DNA of 64,000 nt from Chrysoperla carnea (lineage: Eukaryota; Arthropoda; Insecta; Neuroptera; Chrysopidae): contig NC_058340.1 of NCBI RefSeq assembly GCF_905475395.1, positions 71,340,181 through 71,404,180 of the forward strand, given 5' to 3'. The notes below the pieces were generated by a model. That model was not told the DNA's origin and made no database searches. It saw only the letters and a list, made by a program, of their open reading frames with translations. Position numbers and translations under genes: made by a program. Positions 47,601 to 59,360 of the stretch are shown here, piece by piece (the first letter of the stretch is position 1; each line of letters opens with the position of its first letter).

Positions 47601-50600
47601 TATCATCACCAGACGGTTTCAACCCCGTACACGTTCGACGTGTACGCACAGTCGATAAAAATATTGCACGAAATTGTTTTCCTTGAACATTGAGCACACG
47701 CTCCACTGAAATCCCACCCATACGTCGTTTACGAAGCTCCGATCGAATACGAAACACTTGATCGGCGTATGGTGTCATGATACCAATACTCTGTTCATCC
47801 ATTTTGCCCCAAGAGGCTGGCCAGCGTTTTCTTAACTCGCAAACACGTTCGACAACTTCGTACACTTCACTGTTATTATAGAACGCAGTAGAATTTTGAT
47901 CTTGGACATCTTCTCCGCGTGTTGTAAAGAATGTTAACGGGTAAAATTTTTCATGTCTAGGTTGTTTACCGCTTGAAATTAGCTTTTGATCGTAAAATAA
48001 CTCGGACGTAAAATGGATAATGGCCTCGTGAGCTCGATAATTTTCACATAGTAGAATTTTACAGGGAAATGTTGTCGGATAATGATCATACAAACGTTCT
48101 AACAACGATACATGTAAATTACGTTCCTTAGCAAATTCACTAAATAGTTCGGGACTTAATTGCATATGATCACCAGCTAAAACGATTCGTGTATTTTCAT
48201 TAGCTAATGCTAATGGCATTATGGCCTCACATTCCATTGCCTGGGCAGCTTCGTCCAGTAGTATGTGAGTGAAATGACCTTTTGGTAAACCCATTGTTGA
48301 TAGATACATTGAAATTGAAAGGGTCACAACGATAATACGATGTTTCATGATATCTTCTAAGGTAGGTACTCGAAAACTACGCATTCCGTTACTCATTTCA
48401 ATTAAACAATACTGAAAGAGAAAAATGAGAATTAGAAATCGATTCAGAGCGGATAAACCTTAAAAATTAAATTAAAATCAAAATTTTATCTCAATTTAAA
48501 AATTTTTGTAAGTCATTAGATTTGGTTCTTCGCAGTATTCATAGACTATCCACGATTGGAATCTCAACGCCTCAAGGGCCCGAAGTACGCCTGACTATAT
48601 GAGAAAAGAGATATCTCGTTGCTGATTGTTCAAACACGGACGCTTAGCACAAGATATCTCGTATCTGGCAGAGAATTAACCTAAACCTAATTTGAAACTA
48701 ATATGAGGCTAATTTGTCGCTAAATCTTTTATCCAGTCTCGCCGAAATGTATATTGTGGAAAAATAACTTTATAAAATATTTAAGGCTCATTCTAAAACA
48801 TAAAAATTGAAAAAAAAATGGTTAGCACATACCTTTTGTACAACTTGATTAACAGTCGCTACCCAACGTTTATGATAATAAATTCGTAGCGGTCGAGCTT
48901 CTTCATGTCCCGCTTCCACATACGGATGTAAATAATCTTTAATATATAAATCCGCTGCACTATTTGAATGTGTACAAATTAAAATTTTCGTTTCCGGTTG
49001 TAACAATAACTGTTTAATTGCTTGTGCCAGCGTATACGTTTTTCCCGTACCAAATGGACCAATAATTAAAATCGGTGGTAACGGATATGCTACAGGCGTT
49101 GTAATTGCAACAACAGCTTCTTTTTGTTTTAAATTTAATCGTGAATCTAAAATATCAGACCATTGACGTTGTGGCGTCCATGGAATGTTTGGCTCCAAAT
49201 AAATATCCGGGAAAATTACACGAAAATCAGCGATTTTATCAATTGCATAATGCCATTCACAGTATGAGATCCGATTTAATTGAAATTGTACTTCGGACAA
49301 AAAATCTGTATCACTTTTTAGATTAAATTCTTTGACTGTAATCGCAGATAATCGTAAATAAACAACATTTTTTCCTTTATCCTCAATTAAAGCTTCGTAA
49401 ATTTTCCTCTCCTCATCTTTTCTATCATTTTTATCGGCGGCAGTTAGTAAAACTGATGTACAATTATTAAGTATCAACCGACCAGCGGATGTATCTTCTG
49501 AAACGTCTTTGCCAAGTGTTAACAAAGCAAACAATTCACCCGAGTGTGAATATTTCGCTGTACTTGTTGCTATCCCATTTGGAGCTAACAAATAACTGTG
49601 GGTAATTCGTAGTTTAGTCGTTAAATTATACCGCGCTACTTGTTCGTACCGCGCCATTTCTTCTACGCATAATAATTCATGCATTCGTGAACGATAATTA
49701 TTTTTTGTTAATTTTTTCTCAACAATTGTTGAGTGCGTGAGCGTAAAAGTATCGGATCTGGGTGCTGGATATAAATTTAATAAATCACGTTCATCCGCTA
49801 TAGCGGATGTCGATGTAACTGGATTTATTGGTGATGTAAATGGTACAATATTACTATTTTCTGTATCCCATCGTTCTGCTGCGGATAAAATAATTTCTTT
49901 ACGAATTTCTTTCACTTTATCCGCATCCGTTACGGGTATAACATCAACACATAAATGTTTCACTAACACTGGATCACTACCAAAGTCGAATACTACAGAT
50001 TGACGAAATGTACCGAAAATATCTGTAGAAAATGTCACTTTCACGCGATGCTCGATTGTATTCGGGTTTTCACATGCGTCGAAACTTTGTACACACCATT
50101 CTTGATCCGACGTTAATTCAACATCGATTTTATTGTTTTTACTCTTTTTCTGTGAGTTAGTTGTTCCTAAAATAATTTGTTTCAAAAAGAAATGATTCCG
50201 ATGCGCGTCTTGTAAAAGCGCCACGGCTTTTAAATTTTTCCGAGTTTTTATTGTAAATATCCATTCACGTTTACTTGATTTCGATGATACAGTTGTCGCT
50301 AAATCCGTAGAACATGTATCATCAACTCCATCAATTTTCTCTCGTAATACTTTATCGGGATTCGGTGATTGAATCCATTTTTCTAAAATTTGTTCGGTAT
50401 AAGATTTGCCGTATAATTCTTTTTCACAGGCACGTTGCAAACGCATCCTTCTGTATTCGAATCTTTCACGCCATTCAGTAAGTTCCTCGGAACCGTGTGC
50501 TTCCACACATTGTGCGCCATAACGACAGACACCACCGTCCATAAAACTTTCGCACAACGTGTAGGTATCGGCTTTAAAACCTCGCGGTGGAGGTCGCCAT

Positions 50601-53600
50601 TTCCAATCGCGACCTTCATCTGACATGATAACAGTTTGATGACTCTCCGATTGACAGTGAGATCGTAATTCGGCACGATCCGTAAATGTTAGACGACAAT
50701 ACGAGCAAGCAATATCCGTTGGATATTTTTGATCGGAATAGTTGTTGTTCTTCATTTGTAATTTTTTCTTGTCGTCAGCATAATCCGAGTTTTTGTTACG
50801 ATTTTTGTTACGTTGATTTTCTTTGTTGCCTCCAAATCCGGTTAGTGCTTCAAATCGTGATTCTAAGGCAACAAGTTCTTCGTCTAATTTTTGTTGTAAC
50901 ATTCGAACGTTACCGCCTTTCTGCCCATTTGCCATTTGTAAGATTGATCGTAAACGTTCCAATGTTTTTACAGCTTCTGGATGTACTTGAGAACCATTTC
51001 CAGATAATAGCCATTCTCGTGTTGCTAATTCGGCTTCTATAATTTTAAAAACAAAATACTTTCGTCAGACATTTTAAATATGACTATTATACTACAATTA
51101 TGTAGATCCGCTAAATCGATCGGTACGGAAACGTTGGGAAACAAGCCGTGCACTTTCAACTTATGGATTTTTAGGAGCAATGTCTCAATTTTTCGTACTA
51201 GCAACGAACCTTTTTAGGTCTCAATTATTAACGTTAATATTTATTAAAAATTTTTTTTATCTCCAGAACAAAAAGAGTTGTGTTATAAGTTTGGCCGCTA
51301 TTTATGTATGTCTCTCTGTGTATCTGTCTGTGGCATCGTAGTTTCTAAACGGATGAATCGATTTTGATTTTTTGTTTGTTTAAAGGTAATTTAATCTAGA
51401 ATGTTCTAAGCTATGTTTCAAGAAAATCGGTTCAGTTTGGAGAGAGGTATTAATAAATGGTATGTAACCTGGTTGTCCAAATTCGAACTACTCAAAACGG
51501 ATCAACATCCTGTTTAATTAGTACGAATTATTATCGCCAGTTCTCGGTGTTGCAACTCCCAGTTATCTGATAAATGACAAGTACAAGTATTGCCATCTGG
51601 TAGGCTAAATTGTAACTATTCATAATGGGTCAACTTTCCATTTTAATAAGTAATTATTATTATCGATAGAATTTGTAAATTTCACTTGTTAAAATTTTTG
51701 CTTTTGGAAACATGTTTCCTCAGTAAGTACAGTACCACCATCGCGTACCAAGTATTTACATTTTCGCTTCACAGAGAAAATTAACAAAGACAATAATACA
51801 ATATTCAAACAGCTGATAGAGAAACACAATAACAGTTCATGTTATTCAATGCGCATGGTCGTAATGACGGAAGCCAGCTGATTCAATAGTTACTTTTTGT
51901 TTAATTAATTCTGTATAAATGTTCCCAAAAAATCGTTACATATTGTGTTATTTGCAAGGCATATTTTAAAGTAAACACACTAACTAAAGTAAACACACTA
52001 ACACTAACGCTAAAGTAGACAAAGAAACCTTTTAGTTCAGATTTCAATTTAGACTCAAATCGAATTATAAAAAATTATAGACTTCGGTTTGTTGTTTTAG
52101 TTATCTCACGAAGTAAAGGAATCTAATGAAAGCACACTAATGCACAAGTATACAAAGAAACGTTTTAGTTCAGATTTCAATTTAGAGTCGAATCGAATCC
52201 AAAAAAATATCGAAGCAACCGCATTATTTAACAATAATTCGAAAACCAATAAACGAATCTCGTTAAGTATTTTTCGATGTAACCTTTTTTTCGAGAAATA
52301 TAAAACTGGAAATATTGGAGGGAGTACACAAAGCTTATACATTTCTACTAGCTGAAAAGAGTTTAGTTACAAAAGGAATAAAAAAAAACAAAAACAAAAC
52401 CGACTTCAAAGAAAAACTTTTCCAAAACAAATTAAAATGCACTAAAAAGTAAAAAAATAACGATAATATAATGTAGTTAAAATTATTGTTATTCTTGGAG
52501 TCGGTGTCAGCTAAGGAAACAACTCTGATAGAACAGTTTGCTACTTTAGCTTGGCTGATACCGACTCCAAAAATAACAATAATTTTAACTACATTATATT
52601 ATCGTTATTTTGTGACTTTTTAGTGCATTTTAATTTGAATTCGGTTTTCTTTTTGTTAAAAGTTTTTTTTATTTTGTGACTTTTAGTGAACTTTAAGTGC
52701 ACTAACTAATTGATCACTAAAAAAGAATCATCGAAATCGGTTGGCGTGACATTGAGTTATTCGTCCTCTTGTCGTGCAAACTTAATGCAAATTTAAGACT
52801 TTTATGATTTTCTTATGGATACCGTTATCAGAACTCGACCAAACTGAAATGGGACCACACGGGAAGCACTAGCTTTCAAATAGATAAAGAATTATCATTA
52901 TCGGTTTACTCAGTCGAAAGTTCTGAGGTAACAAACATTTAAAAAAAAAAATATACATTCGAATTGATAACCTCCTCCTTTTTTGTTTAAAGTCGGTTAA
53001 AAACTCTCCAAAATCTGTTTCACTTTAAAAAAATAAAACCAGAAATATTATTAATGAAAGCTGGGGGTTTTGAAAGGATCGACTTTAGTCGATATCTTCA
53101 TTGAAAAAAAGTGTACGAAATTTTTGAAATTACTAGATTTTACCAAAGACAAGAGGAAAGAATAAATTAACAGGTACTTGTATAAACAAGCAATTTTGTT
53201 TGGAAGCTCTAGAAAAATCGTATCAATTTTCATTTAATATTTCAACATCGAATAATTCCACGATTACAATACTTTCTTACTTCGATTGTCATTCGATTTA
53301 TTTACAAAAAAAAATCGAATATTGTATCCAAGGCAATGTACAACAACAACAAAATTTAGGTTATTTTAGATTTCTACAAGTTTGAGTATGTTTGAAAAAC
53401 AAAAGAAAACAACCCACCTGAAAATCTGCGAAGCGAAAACAAAGCATACACAAGTCGTTTCCTAGCGCGTGCACCATTATTATTTTCATTACCATCAGCA
53501 AGTAGTTTAATTATTTTTCTACAATCAGCAACAACAGCTTCATGACGTCCCAATTCCAAACAACATTCAGATCGACCCAAAAGACATGCCACAATACGTT

Positions 53601-53718
53601 CTTTTGAATTGTTCTTGGTGATTGTTTGTGATAGAACTTTATCATATAATTCAATAGCTCGTTGCCATTCTTTCCTTCGTACAAGCTCATGTGCTTGTGT
53701 TTCTGTATTATCAGTCAT
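44631..53718 (-). CDS. Helz: HELZ-type superfamily 1 RNA helicase with zinc fingers
   Basis: Four coding exons join in frame: 53718-53418, 51036-48833, 48411-45784 and 45167-44631, for about 1,889 residues (human HELZ is similar in size). In order, I see a TPR-like N-terminus (residues 1-100), a CX2C...HX4-5H finger (CSYCRLTF...), and a CCCH finger (C-X8-C-X5-C-X3-H, CRYGAQC). Then come helicase motifs I (GPFGTGKT), Ia (THSNSAADL), II (DEAA), III (GDHMQLSP), V ([10 protein letters not shown]) and VI (NTAITRAQS), followed by a PAM2-like [10 protein letters not shown] and a long Q/P-rich tail ending [10 protein letters not shown]...GLYQYF. The C-terminus and helicase core match HELZ closely. 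HELZ binds poly(A)-binding protein and the CCR4-NOT deadenylase to tune mRNA translation and decay (family knowledge). The start is the first Met of the TPR exon. Confidence 0.95.
45466..45660 (-). other. Orphan coding-like segment inside the last Helz intron
   Basis: A 63-codon minus-strand frame opens directly after an acceptor-like TTGTAG (ending at 45661) and runs to a TAA at about 45469. The peptide ([17 protein letters not shown]... [14 protein letters not shown]... EAWLKK) has balanced composition, unlike the low-complexity shadows nearby. It could be an alternative last exon of Helz (phase 0 fits exon 45784), or an exon-like relic of an unrelated gene. A through-splice to 45167 would need a phase-0 donor; GTTCCA after the tenth codon is poor. 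I do not recognise the family. Confidence 0.35.
51290..51455 (-). repeat. Family R repeat fragment in Helz intron 1
   Basis: 'tctgtggcatcgtagtttct', 'aaacggatgaatcgattttg' and 'aagctatgtttcaagaaaat' are the reverse complement of the 20288-20640 copy. Confidence 0.6.
52392..52660. mobile_element. Palindromic element in Helz intron 1
   Basis: The arm 'acgataatataatgtagtta' through 'aaaattattgttatt' is mirrored at 52574-52612, and an outer arm 'aattaaaatgcactaaaaag' is mirrored at 52615-52637. The core 'ggagtcggtgtcagctaa' is mirrored as 'ttggctgataccgactcc'. Confidence 0.75.
52664..53002 (+). repeat. Retroposon-like 3'-end repeat
   Basis: It contains 'gggaccacacgggaagcact', 'aaagaattatcattatcgg' and the terminal 'cctcctccttttttg...agtcggttaaaaa'. 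I remember this sequence class as common in insect and other animal genomes. It adjoins the palindrome at 52392-52660, which shares 'gtgcactaa' words, so the two may belong to one composite element. Confidence 0.55.
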
Positions 53719-55685
53719 ACTTTTTTATATAATTTTTCTTCTTAAACTTTAAATTACTTGTTTTGACACATCGTTCAAAGCACATTACATTTAAAAAAAA
53801 AAAACAAATTACATGGCTCTAATATTTACAAAATTTTTAATGACATATCATTCATTATACACTTTCTAAGTTTTTTTAAGTTTGTTTTTTAATGTTTGCT
53901 TACATTATGACGTATTTAGTTTCGAGTTTCGAGATAAATATTCTTATAATAAAAACATAATTATAGAAACATTTAACATTACGGCTGAAAATTTTTTTTT
54001 TTAATGAAAAACGTTTACATCAAAACACAATCTATTCCATCTTTTCTTTCTCTCATTCTTTACAGTCAGAGCCGTCAGCGCTCTCGAGCGGCGGGATAAA
54101 GGGTACACTATTTTTTTAGTTCAGTTTCAAGTCAATGAACTAGGGATAATTTATTTTTAGAGGTCATCATTATTTATTAAGATATTTTATTTAAATTATT
54201 ACTTTTTTCACTTCATTTTAAGCTAAAATTCGTTCAAAATTTATGTAATAATTTTTTATAACCCAAAAATCATATTGAATATTTTTATATTTAAGTTGTA
54301 CTTTATTATACACCTTATATGTACCTTATTTTTTTAATTAAAATTAATTTTAAGTGAATGTATTAAATTGTGTTTTTTTGTTTTTAATTAATGCTTATTT
54401 AGAAAATATTTAAAATTATTTATTTAATTATAAAAAGTTAACTTAAAAGTAAGCTTAAATTGCGTAGAAAATTTTGTTTTTCTTAAGTTTGCAAAAATAC
54501 GCATAGTCCAGGCTATTCAGGTGACAAAGAAAAAAAATAGCAACAATAGTTTTGATATAACTTTTTATATTTTTAATTCCGTACGATGTACATTTCATCA
54601 AAAAATAAAAGGACTGTCAATAATAGGGTATTCCACTATTTTTGAAAAAGTACTTTAAAATGTTGATTTTATTTCGGAAAAAAATTTATTTCGGAAAAAT
54701 ACACACGCTTTCTTGCCAAAAACTGTCAAAAACGCGGGCATCCAATTTTATGACGTAATATGGGTATCATTATACGAAATAGCACAAATAATGTTGACAG
54801 ATATATTCATAGACATCTGATTATAATATAAATATAAATACTTATCTATGTATATATATTATACCCAGCTGTCTACACTGAACTAACTGATGGTCTATGA
54901 CTCATACCGCTATGACATCACAGCAGGGCTTACCCGCGTTTTAGATCACGTGATATACAGTTTAAAATTTACGATATTTAATTTTAATATAAAAAAAAAG
55001 TGCTTTTATGACTCGAAATCAGAATATTTAAGTATATTTTTACATAAATTTTAACTTTTTTCAAATTTCATGATTTATTTTTGACTAACGATAATACCCT
55101 ATTACAACATTGACGATTTAGATCTAAGGACGCAAAAATATTTTCTACTCTTTTTTTTTTTTGAAACAGTAACTTTAAATATTCAAATTTTAAAATTACG
55201 ATATTCTTTTGTTAAAAATATGATTCTCGACAGTTTTCCAAATAAAAAACGATAATCACCGACATAATATATTTCACTTTAAAAATTCAAAATGGCGACC
55301 ATCATTTTTGAACTCGGGAACTTGACTGATATAATCTAGGGGGCTTAATAATTAATTTCACTGTAAAAATTCAAGATGGCGGCCATTTCTTTGGACTCTG
55401 AGGGAAAAAATTCGAGTAAAATTTTCTGGGGGTATTCGTATGGGGTTTATTTCCATACCTAATATGGAACTAAACTCACTAGACTATTCTGATAATAAAC
55501 AAAGTACAACGCCATTCAATATATTTCTACCAAGTATATTTACGACATTCGCAACTCTTATGATATGGTATTATAATTTATAAATAATATATCAATGTCA
55601 GTGTACAATTAAAATTTTTAATTTAATTTTATTTAAAAAAAAATTATAATAAAAGAAAAATTTTAAAAAATTTCAGTCCACCATC
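53719..55685. promoter_or_regulatory. Divergent promoter region between Helz and thioredoxin
   Basis: About 1.97 kb separates the start codons of Helz (minus) and the thioredoxin gene (plus). No TATA-box or CpG-rich core can be singled out. The one distinct structure is the inverted-repeat element at 54621-55104, in the middle. Regulation cannot be read from the sequence. Confidence 0.4.
54621..55104. mobile_element. Possible 484-bp element with short inverted termini
   Basis: 'taatagggtatt' at 54621-54632 is exactly inverted at 55093-55104. The inside holds 'cgcgggcatccaattttatg' and 'acttatctatgtatat' but no coding frame. The termini are short, so chance is possible. Confidence 0.45.
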
Positions 55686-56607
55686 ATGTTACGAACAAAT
55701 CAACTAACTGGTATTATTCGAAAATTACCAATAAATAATACAATAAGATGCATGTCATCGAATTCATTTACTGTACAAGATCCAAGTGATTTCGAGAAAC
55801 GTGTTAACAAAAGTAATGTACCAGTAATTGTAGATTTCTTTGCAAAGTAAGTATTCATAGAAAATATTTATCAAAAAGTTTTATGAATAAGTAATAAAAT
55901 TTGGATGATGCAATTTTTCTAGATGGTGTGCACCATGTCGGGCACTTGCACCTAGATTGGAATCGGTTATGGCTGAAAAGGGGGATTTGATTAAATTAGC
56001 TAAAGTTGATATTGATGATAATGCCGATTTAGCTTTAAATTATAAGGTTAGTAACAATAAAATGTACAATTACGATCATTAAAATAAAATTCCAATGCTA
56101 ATTAAGGGTTGATAATTACTTCCAAGGTCTTTAGTAAAAAGTACCAAACAATCTTTAAATAATGGGAAATTAGATCAGCTGAATGTAAAATCACATATTT
56201 ACTAATTCGTGACGTTTCATTACTATTGAAGACTTCTTCAGGCTCTTTATAATTCCAGCTAAAATGTTAAGGGGGTGTTATTTGTTTTATTTATTGTAAT
56301 ATCATAGAAAAGATCCCTAGAAGTCTTAAACATTAAGTCGAAACGTCTTTATTAAATGTGAATAACTCCTTTAATTTTCAACGATCTCTTTAGTCTTTAA
56401 ACCACTGAAAGAGTTGGAAAAAGTCTTTCAAAATCATTCAACATTTTTGTACACCATTTTTTTTAGGTTGGTTCAATTCCCGTTTTAGTGGCTATCCGTA
56501 ATGGAAAAGTTGAAGAACGATTGGAAGGTTTACAAGATGCTGATAAGATTAGAAAATTTGTTGACAAAATCTTAGAAAATAATAAAGAAAAGGAATCTAA
56601 AAAATAA
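55686..56607 (+). CDS. Trx2: Mitochondrial thioredoxin (thioredoxin-2 type)
   Basis: Three exons (55686-55846, 55923-56046, 56467-56607) join in frame to give 141 residues. Residues 1-30 are basic and hydroxylated with no acidic residue (MLRTNQLTGIIRKLP...), as expected for a mitochondrial presequence. The thioredoxin fold follows: FTVQDPSDFEKRV, then VIVDFFAKWCAPC with the redox-active WC-x-P-C pair, KVDIDDN, the cis-proline loop GSIPVLV, and a Lys-rich C-terminal helix. The protein reduces disulfides in mitochondrial partners such as peroxiredoxins, recycled by thioredoxin reductase (family knowledge). The active-site dipeptide is AP where many relatives have GP, a mild variation. The start is the only ATG giving the presequence. 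The gene is divergent from Helz and convergent with the WKF gene. The symbol is by homology class; a name check against orthologues is needed. Confidence 0.9.
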
Positions 56608-56742
56608 TTTGTACAAAAGATGAAGAATGTGGTAGACGATTAATGATTAACGTTATGCGTTTGTCGTTTGTTTTTTTTAATTGGTTTTGGATTGTATAGT
56701 AATTTATAAAAATTATGTTATAAAAAAAAAATTATTATTGTG

Positions 56743-56748
56743 AATAAA
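56743..56748 (+). terminator. Thioredoxin polyadenylation signal
   Basis: AATAAA about 136 bases after the stop; another AATAAA-like word follows at about 56762. Confidence 0.5.
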
Positions 56749-56853
56749 AAATCATTTAAAAAATAAATCAAATTTCTTTGACTTTTCCTTTTATTCCAAA
56801 TCCATCCAAATTAATTAGCTGTACGAATTTTATCAATAGAGATAATAGCATTA

Positions 56854-57052
56854 CCATAGGGCTTCAAAGTCGCCACCAAACGGTTGATCACAGTAGAAAG
56901 AGATAAGATAAAGTAGGCGCGTATATAGCTGTCTTTGCCTCCCTTATATACCTACAATATCTGTCTCCGTCTACCTCTCTTACTGAGGTCAAGAATTCAC
57001 TTATTGCGTTTCCCATGTCTATACAGCTCTATAGTACCTACTATCTCTATGG
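56854..57052 (+). mobile_element. Dispersed repeat family E, short copy
   Basis: It has imperfect inverted ends 'ccataggg' and 'atctctatgg'. The left block 'ccaccaaacggttgatc' and the right block 'aagaattcacttattgcgtt' match the longer copy at 41752-42362. Confidence 0.65.
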
Positions 57053-57105
57053 TAGTGAATTTTCAAAGTCTTATGATTTTATCATAAAGTTAGAGTTTTA
57101 TCATA

Positions 57106-57361
57106 GAGGTTAGAGAGAAGGAGAACGATCGCCGTAGGAAATAGTGTCCTAGAAATACGGACAAAATAAGTGAGGCGCTGCGATCGCTAAGTTGTCTCAA
57201 TAAAAGCGGGCTGCTGTTAAATTTGTACTTTATGCAATTAACTTCATCTACTTATACTCATAAACAGCTAGCTTCGCAGATACTATTTACCGACGAATTC
57301 TCAGGGACAGCCGCGCTAATGCTTTAGTGTGTAGCGATCGTTCTCCTTCTCTCTAACCTCC
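57106..57361. mobile_element. MITE family M, copy 1
   Basis: The ends 'gaggttagagagaaggagaa' and its inverse 'ttctccttctctctaacctc' are perfect inverted repeats of about 26 bp including 'cgatcg'. The interior 'gcgggctgctg' and 'ctcataaacagctagcttcg' match copy 2 (58719-58948) in inverse orientation. About 255 bp. Confidence 0.85.
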
Positions 57362-57908
57362 ATGATAAAGTTTATAAGATTAGGACAGTATAAGCCAGAG
57401 AATATATCGGTAAAATATAGTCTCTGGTATAAGTATTTCGAGACTGGAATTAAGGTGGCTACACACGTTCATATAAACTTTGACAAAACACCGTATTCTT
57501 ATCATCTTATCATACGGTTATACCAGTGTTTCAGAAAATACAAAAGGTTTTTTTAACTTGATAATAAAAAAACTACGTTTCATCCGAGGGAGGGAGGGGG
57601 GATCTGTTCCAGAGGCTGAAACTGGGCCACGTTTTTTATATGGTAATAGGTTTTTCTTTCCATTAACTGTTTTTTACACTACACATCATGTTTCTTCGAG
57701 CAAGCCAAAAAGCTGCTAAAATAACATTCGTATACGAGTCAAACTTAGATGAAACCATGTTTAAGGGCGTAAATTTGTAATCTACGCTCCAAAATAAAAA
57801 TTAATGCCACTATTAACAATCTTATTTGACTGTGCCTATGTTTAAATGTCCGTTGGACACGCTCTGTACAGAAATTAATAATCAAAGGGGGAAAATTATT
57901 TGTAATTT
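57362..57908. other. Intergenic stretch between thioredoxin and the WKF gene
   Basis: Two small overlapping plus-strand frames (57362-57719) have no domain and no homologous feel. Nothing supported. Confidence 0.4.
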
Positions 57909-57914
57909 TCGAAA

Positions 57915-57928
57915 TTTATTGCTTTATT
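57915..57928 (-). terminator. Two polyadenylation signals of the WKF gene
   Basis: Minus-strand AATAAA words at 57923-57928 and 57915-57920, about 40-50 bases past the stop codon. Confidence 0.6.
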
Positions 57929-57968
57929 TACAAGTTTTTTTGTTAAAAACAAATTTTGGTAACGAAAT

Positions 57969-58616
57969 TTAATTGATGTACTGTATAAACGTCCTAGCAC
58001 GCTCATATTTTTTGTCACTCACTTTTTCACTTGTATTTTCATCGTCTTCTTTTTCCATATCTTCAATAATTTTTGTAGCTTCTTGAATAGTTTTCTCTTT
58101 AATTTTTCCCATCGAATTATTTACATACTCTAAAACAGTGTTCCATATTTCATCCGGTATTTTATCCTCATCTAATATGTTGTGAAATATGTAAAAGTTT
58201 TTCTTTTTTTCAAATTTCCATGTTTCACGATTATGTTTCCATTTTGATAAATAGTTTAATACTTCTGTTAACAGCACTTTATCTTTTTCAGTTTTTAAAG
58301 CAACTAAACGTGCTTCGTTTTTCTCCCGTTTCAATTGTCGTTTAGATTTATTATTACTTTTTAGATCTTTACTTATTTCATCGACCTGTTTTGAACGTTT
58401 TTCACGAAGTTTTTCTTTTTTCTTTTCTTCAATGCTTACATTTTGATCAAATTTAACTTGTTTTTTAGGTTCAATATCTTTTGTCGGCTTGTCTTTTTTT
58501 TGATTTGAAGCTTCTTCTATTTCTTTTTCTTGAACGTCAGGATTAGAAATAAATTTTCTTTTACGTTTTTTATTTAGTTTTCCTTTAAATAAAACTTCTT
58601 CTGAATTCCAACTCAT
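57969..58616 (-). CDS. C7orf50-like WKF-domain protein
   Basis: A single exon of 215 codons starts at a clear ATG and ends in TAA. The N-terminal 115 residues are dominated by Lys/Glu with basic clusters (KKRKRKF, KSKRQLKREK) that look like nuclear or nucleolar localisation signals and coiled-coil helix. The C-terminal part carries the WKF signature: WKHNRETWKFEKKK, then IFHNILDEDKIPD and LEYV. In C7orf50-type proteins (DUF2373/WKF) these surround a small helical domain. The human protein is nucleolar and suspected in ribosome biogenesis (family knowledge; molecular function not settled). No signal peptide or membrane segment. The gene is flanked on both sides by inverted copies of MITE family M. 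Family assignment rests on the WKF motif and overall layout. Confidence 0.8.
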   Translation of the reverse strand: MSWNSEEVLFKGKLNKKRKRKFISNPDVQEKEIEEASNQKKDKPTKDIEPKKQVKFDQNVSIEEKKKEKLREKRSKQVDEISKDLKSNNKSKRQLKREKNEARLVALKTEKDKVLLTEVLNYLSKWKHNRETWKFEKKKNFYIFHNILDEDKIPDEIWNTVLEYVNNSMGKIKEKTIQEATKIIEDMEKEDDENTSEKVSDKKYERARTFIQYIN

Positions 58617-58718
58617 GGTAAATTTTCAATGTGTTTTTGTATTTACAAAATCATAACCTCATATTATCGAAATAAATCTTTGACATTGACTTAAAAATAG
58701 GGACTACGCATATACCAT

Positions 58719-58948
58719 GGAGGTTAGAGAGAAGGAGAACGATCGCTACGCGCTAATGCATTAGCACGCCTGTCCCTGAAAATTCGTCGGTAAGTAGTAT
58801 CTGCGAAGTTAGCTCAGTTAGCTGTTTATGAGTATCAGTAGATGAACAATAGCCCGCTTTTATTGAGACAACTTAGCGATCACTTATTTTGTCCGTATTT
58901 CTGGGACACTATTTCCTACAGCGATCGTTCTCCTTCTCTCTAACCTCC
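58719..58948. mobile_element. MITE family M, copy 2 (inverted relative to copy 1)
   Basis: The ends 'ggaggttagagagaaggaga' and 'tctccttctctctaacctcc' match copy 1. It is flanked by a palindromic 'ccat...atgg', so the target site may have been a symmetric TA-containing sequence. It starts about 100 bases upstream of the WKF start codon. Confidence 0.85.
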
Positions 58949-59089
58949 ATGGCATATACTATCGTAGTCCATTCATTCAGAAGAAAATGTCTTACCTCTA
59001 TATAAAGACTATAACGTGACTTTAGAGAGGTTTTACACTACCGTATATAGAGATAGCCCTTCTTATCTCTACTTTCCATAGGCGAAACA

Positions 59090-59360
59090 CACTTAGACCC
59101 AAGGGTCCGTTTTGATACTGAAAAAGTGTTGTCCCATCCTCGGCTACTATTTCATGAACGATTTAGAGCTAATTAAGAACAGCAGGAGTGATTTGACGTC
59201 AACGGACTGAACCCATCTCCTCATGGCAAGAACTGGACAGTGGGACAGAACTTGCAATAATCTTGGTGTACTGGTAGACCCAATCTTTCAACGTACATAC
59301 CACATGGCCAGTGTCCTGTAATAGCCGCAACGATTTTACTTTCATAGAGGCGTTTGAAGC
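59090..59360. pseudogene. LINE tail fragments in two orientations
   Basis: The plus strand 59090-59155 ('acacacttagaccc', 'ttgtcccatcctcggc') matches the presumed 3' tail at 27480-27545. On the minus strand 59190-59340 gives AAITGHWPCGMYVERLGLPV followed by a CKFC knuckle start, which is the RNase H-to-knuckle region of an R1/Jockey-like LINE. Both are broken. Confidence 0.65.

Noticed and set aside
50686-51042. 118-residue plus-strand frame with many Cys
   Set aside because: It is antisense to Helz exon 2, which is supported by fingers, helicase motifs and splice phases.
57362-57719. Two overlapping small plus-strand frames downstream of thioredoxin
   Set aside because: They start at the edge of a MITE and show no domain or splice support.
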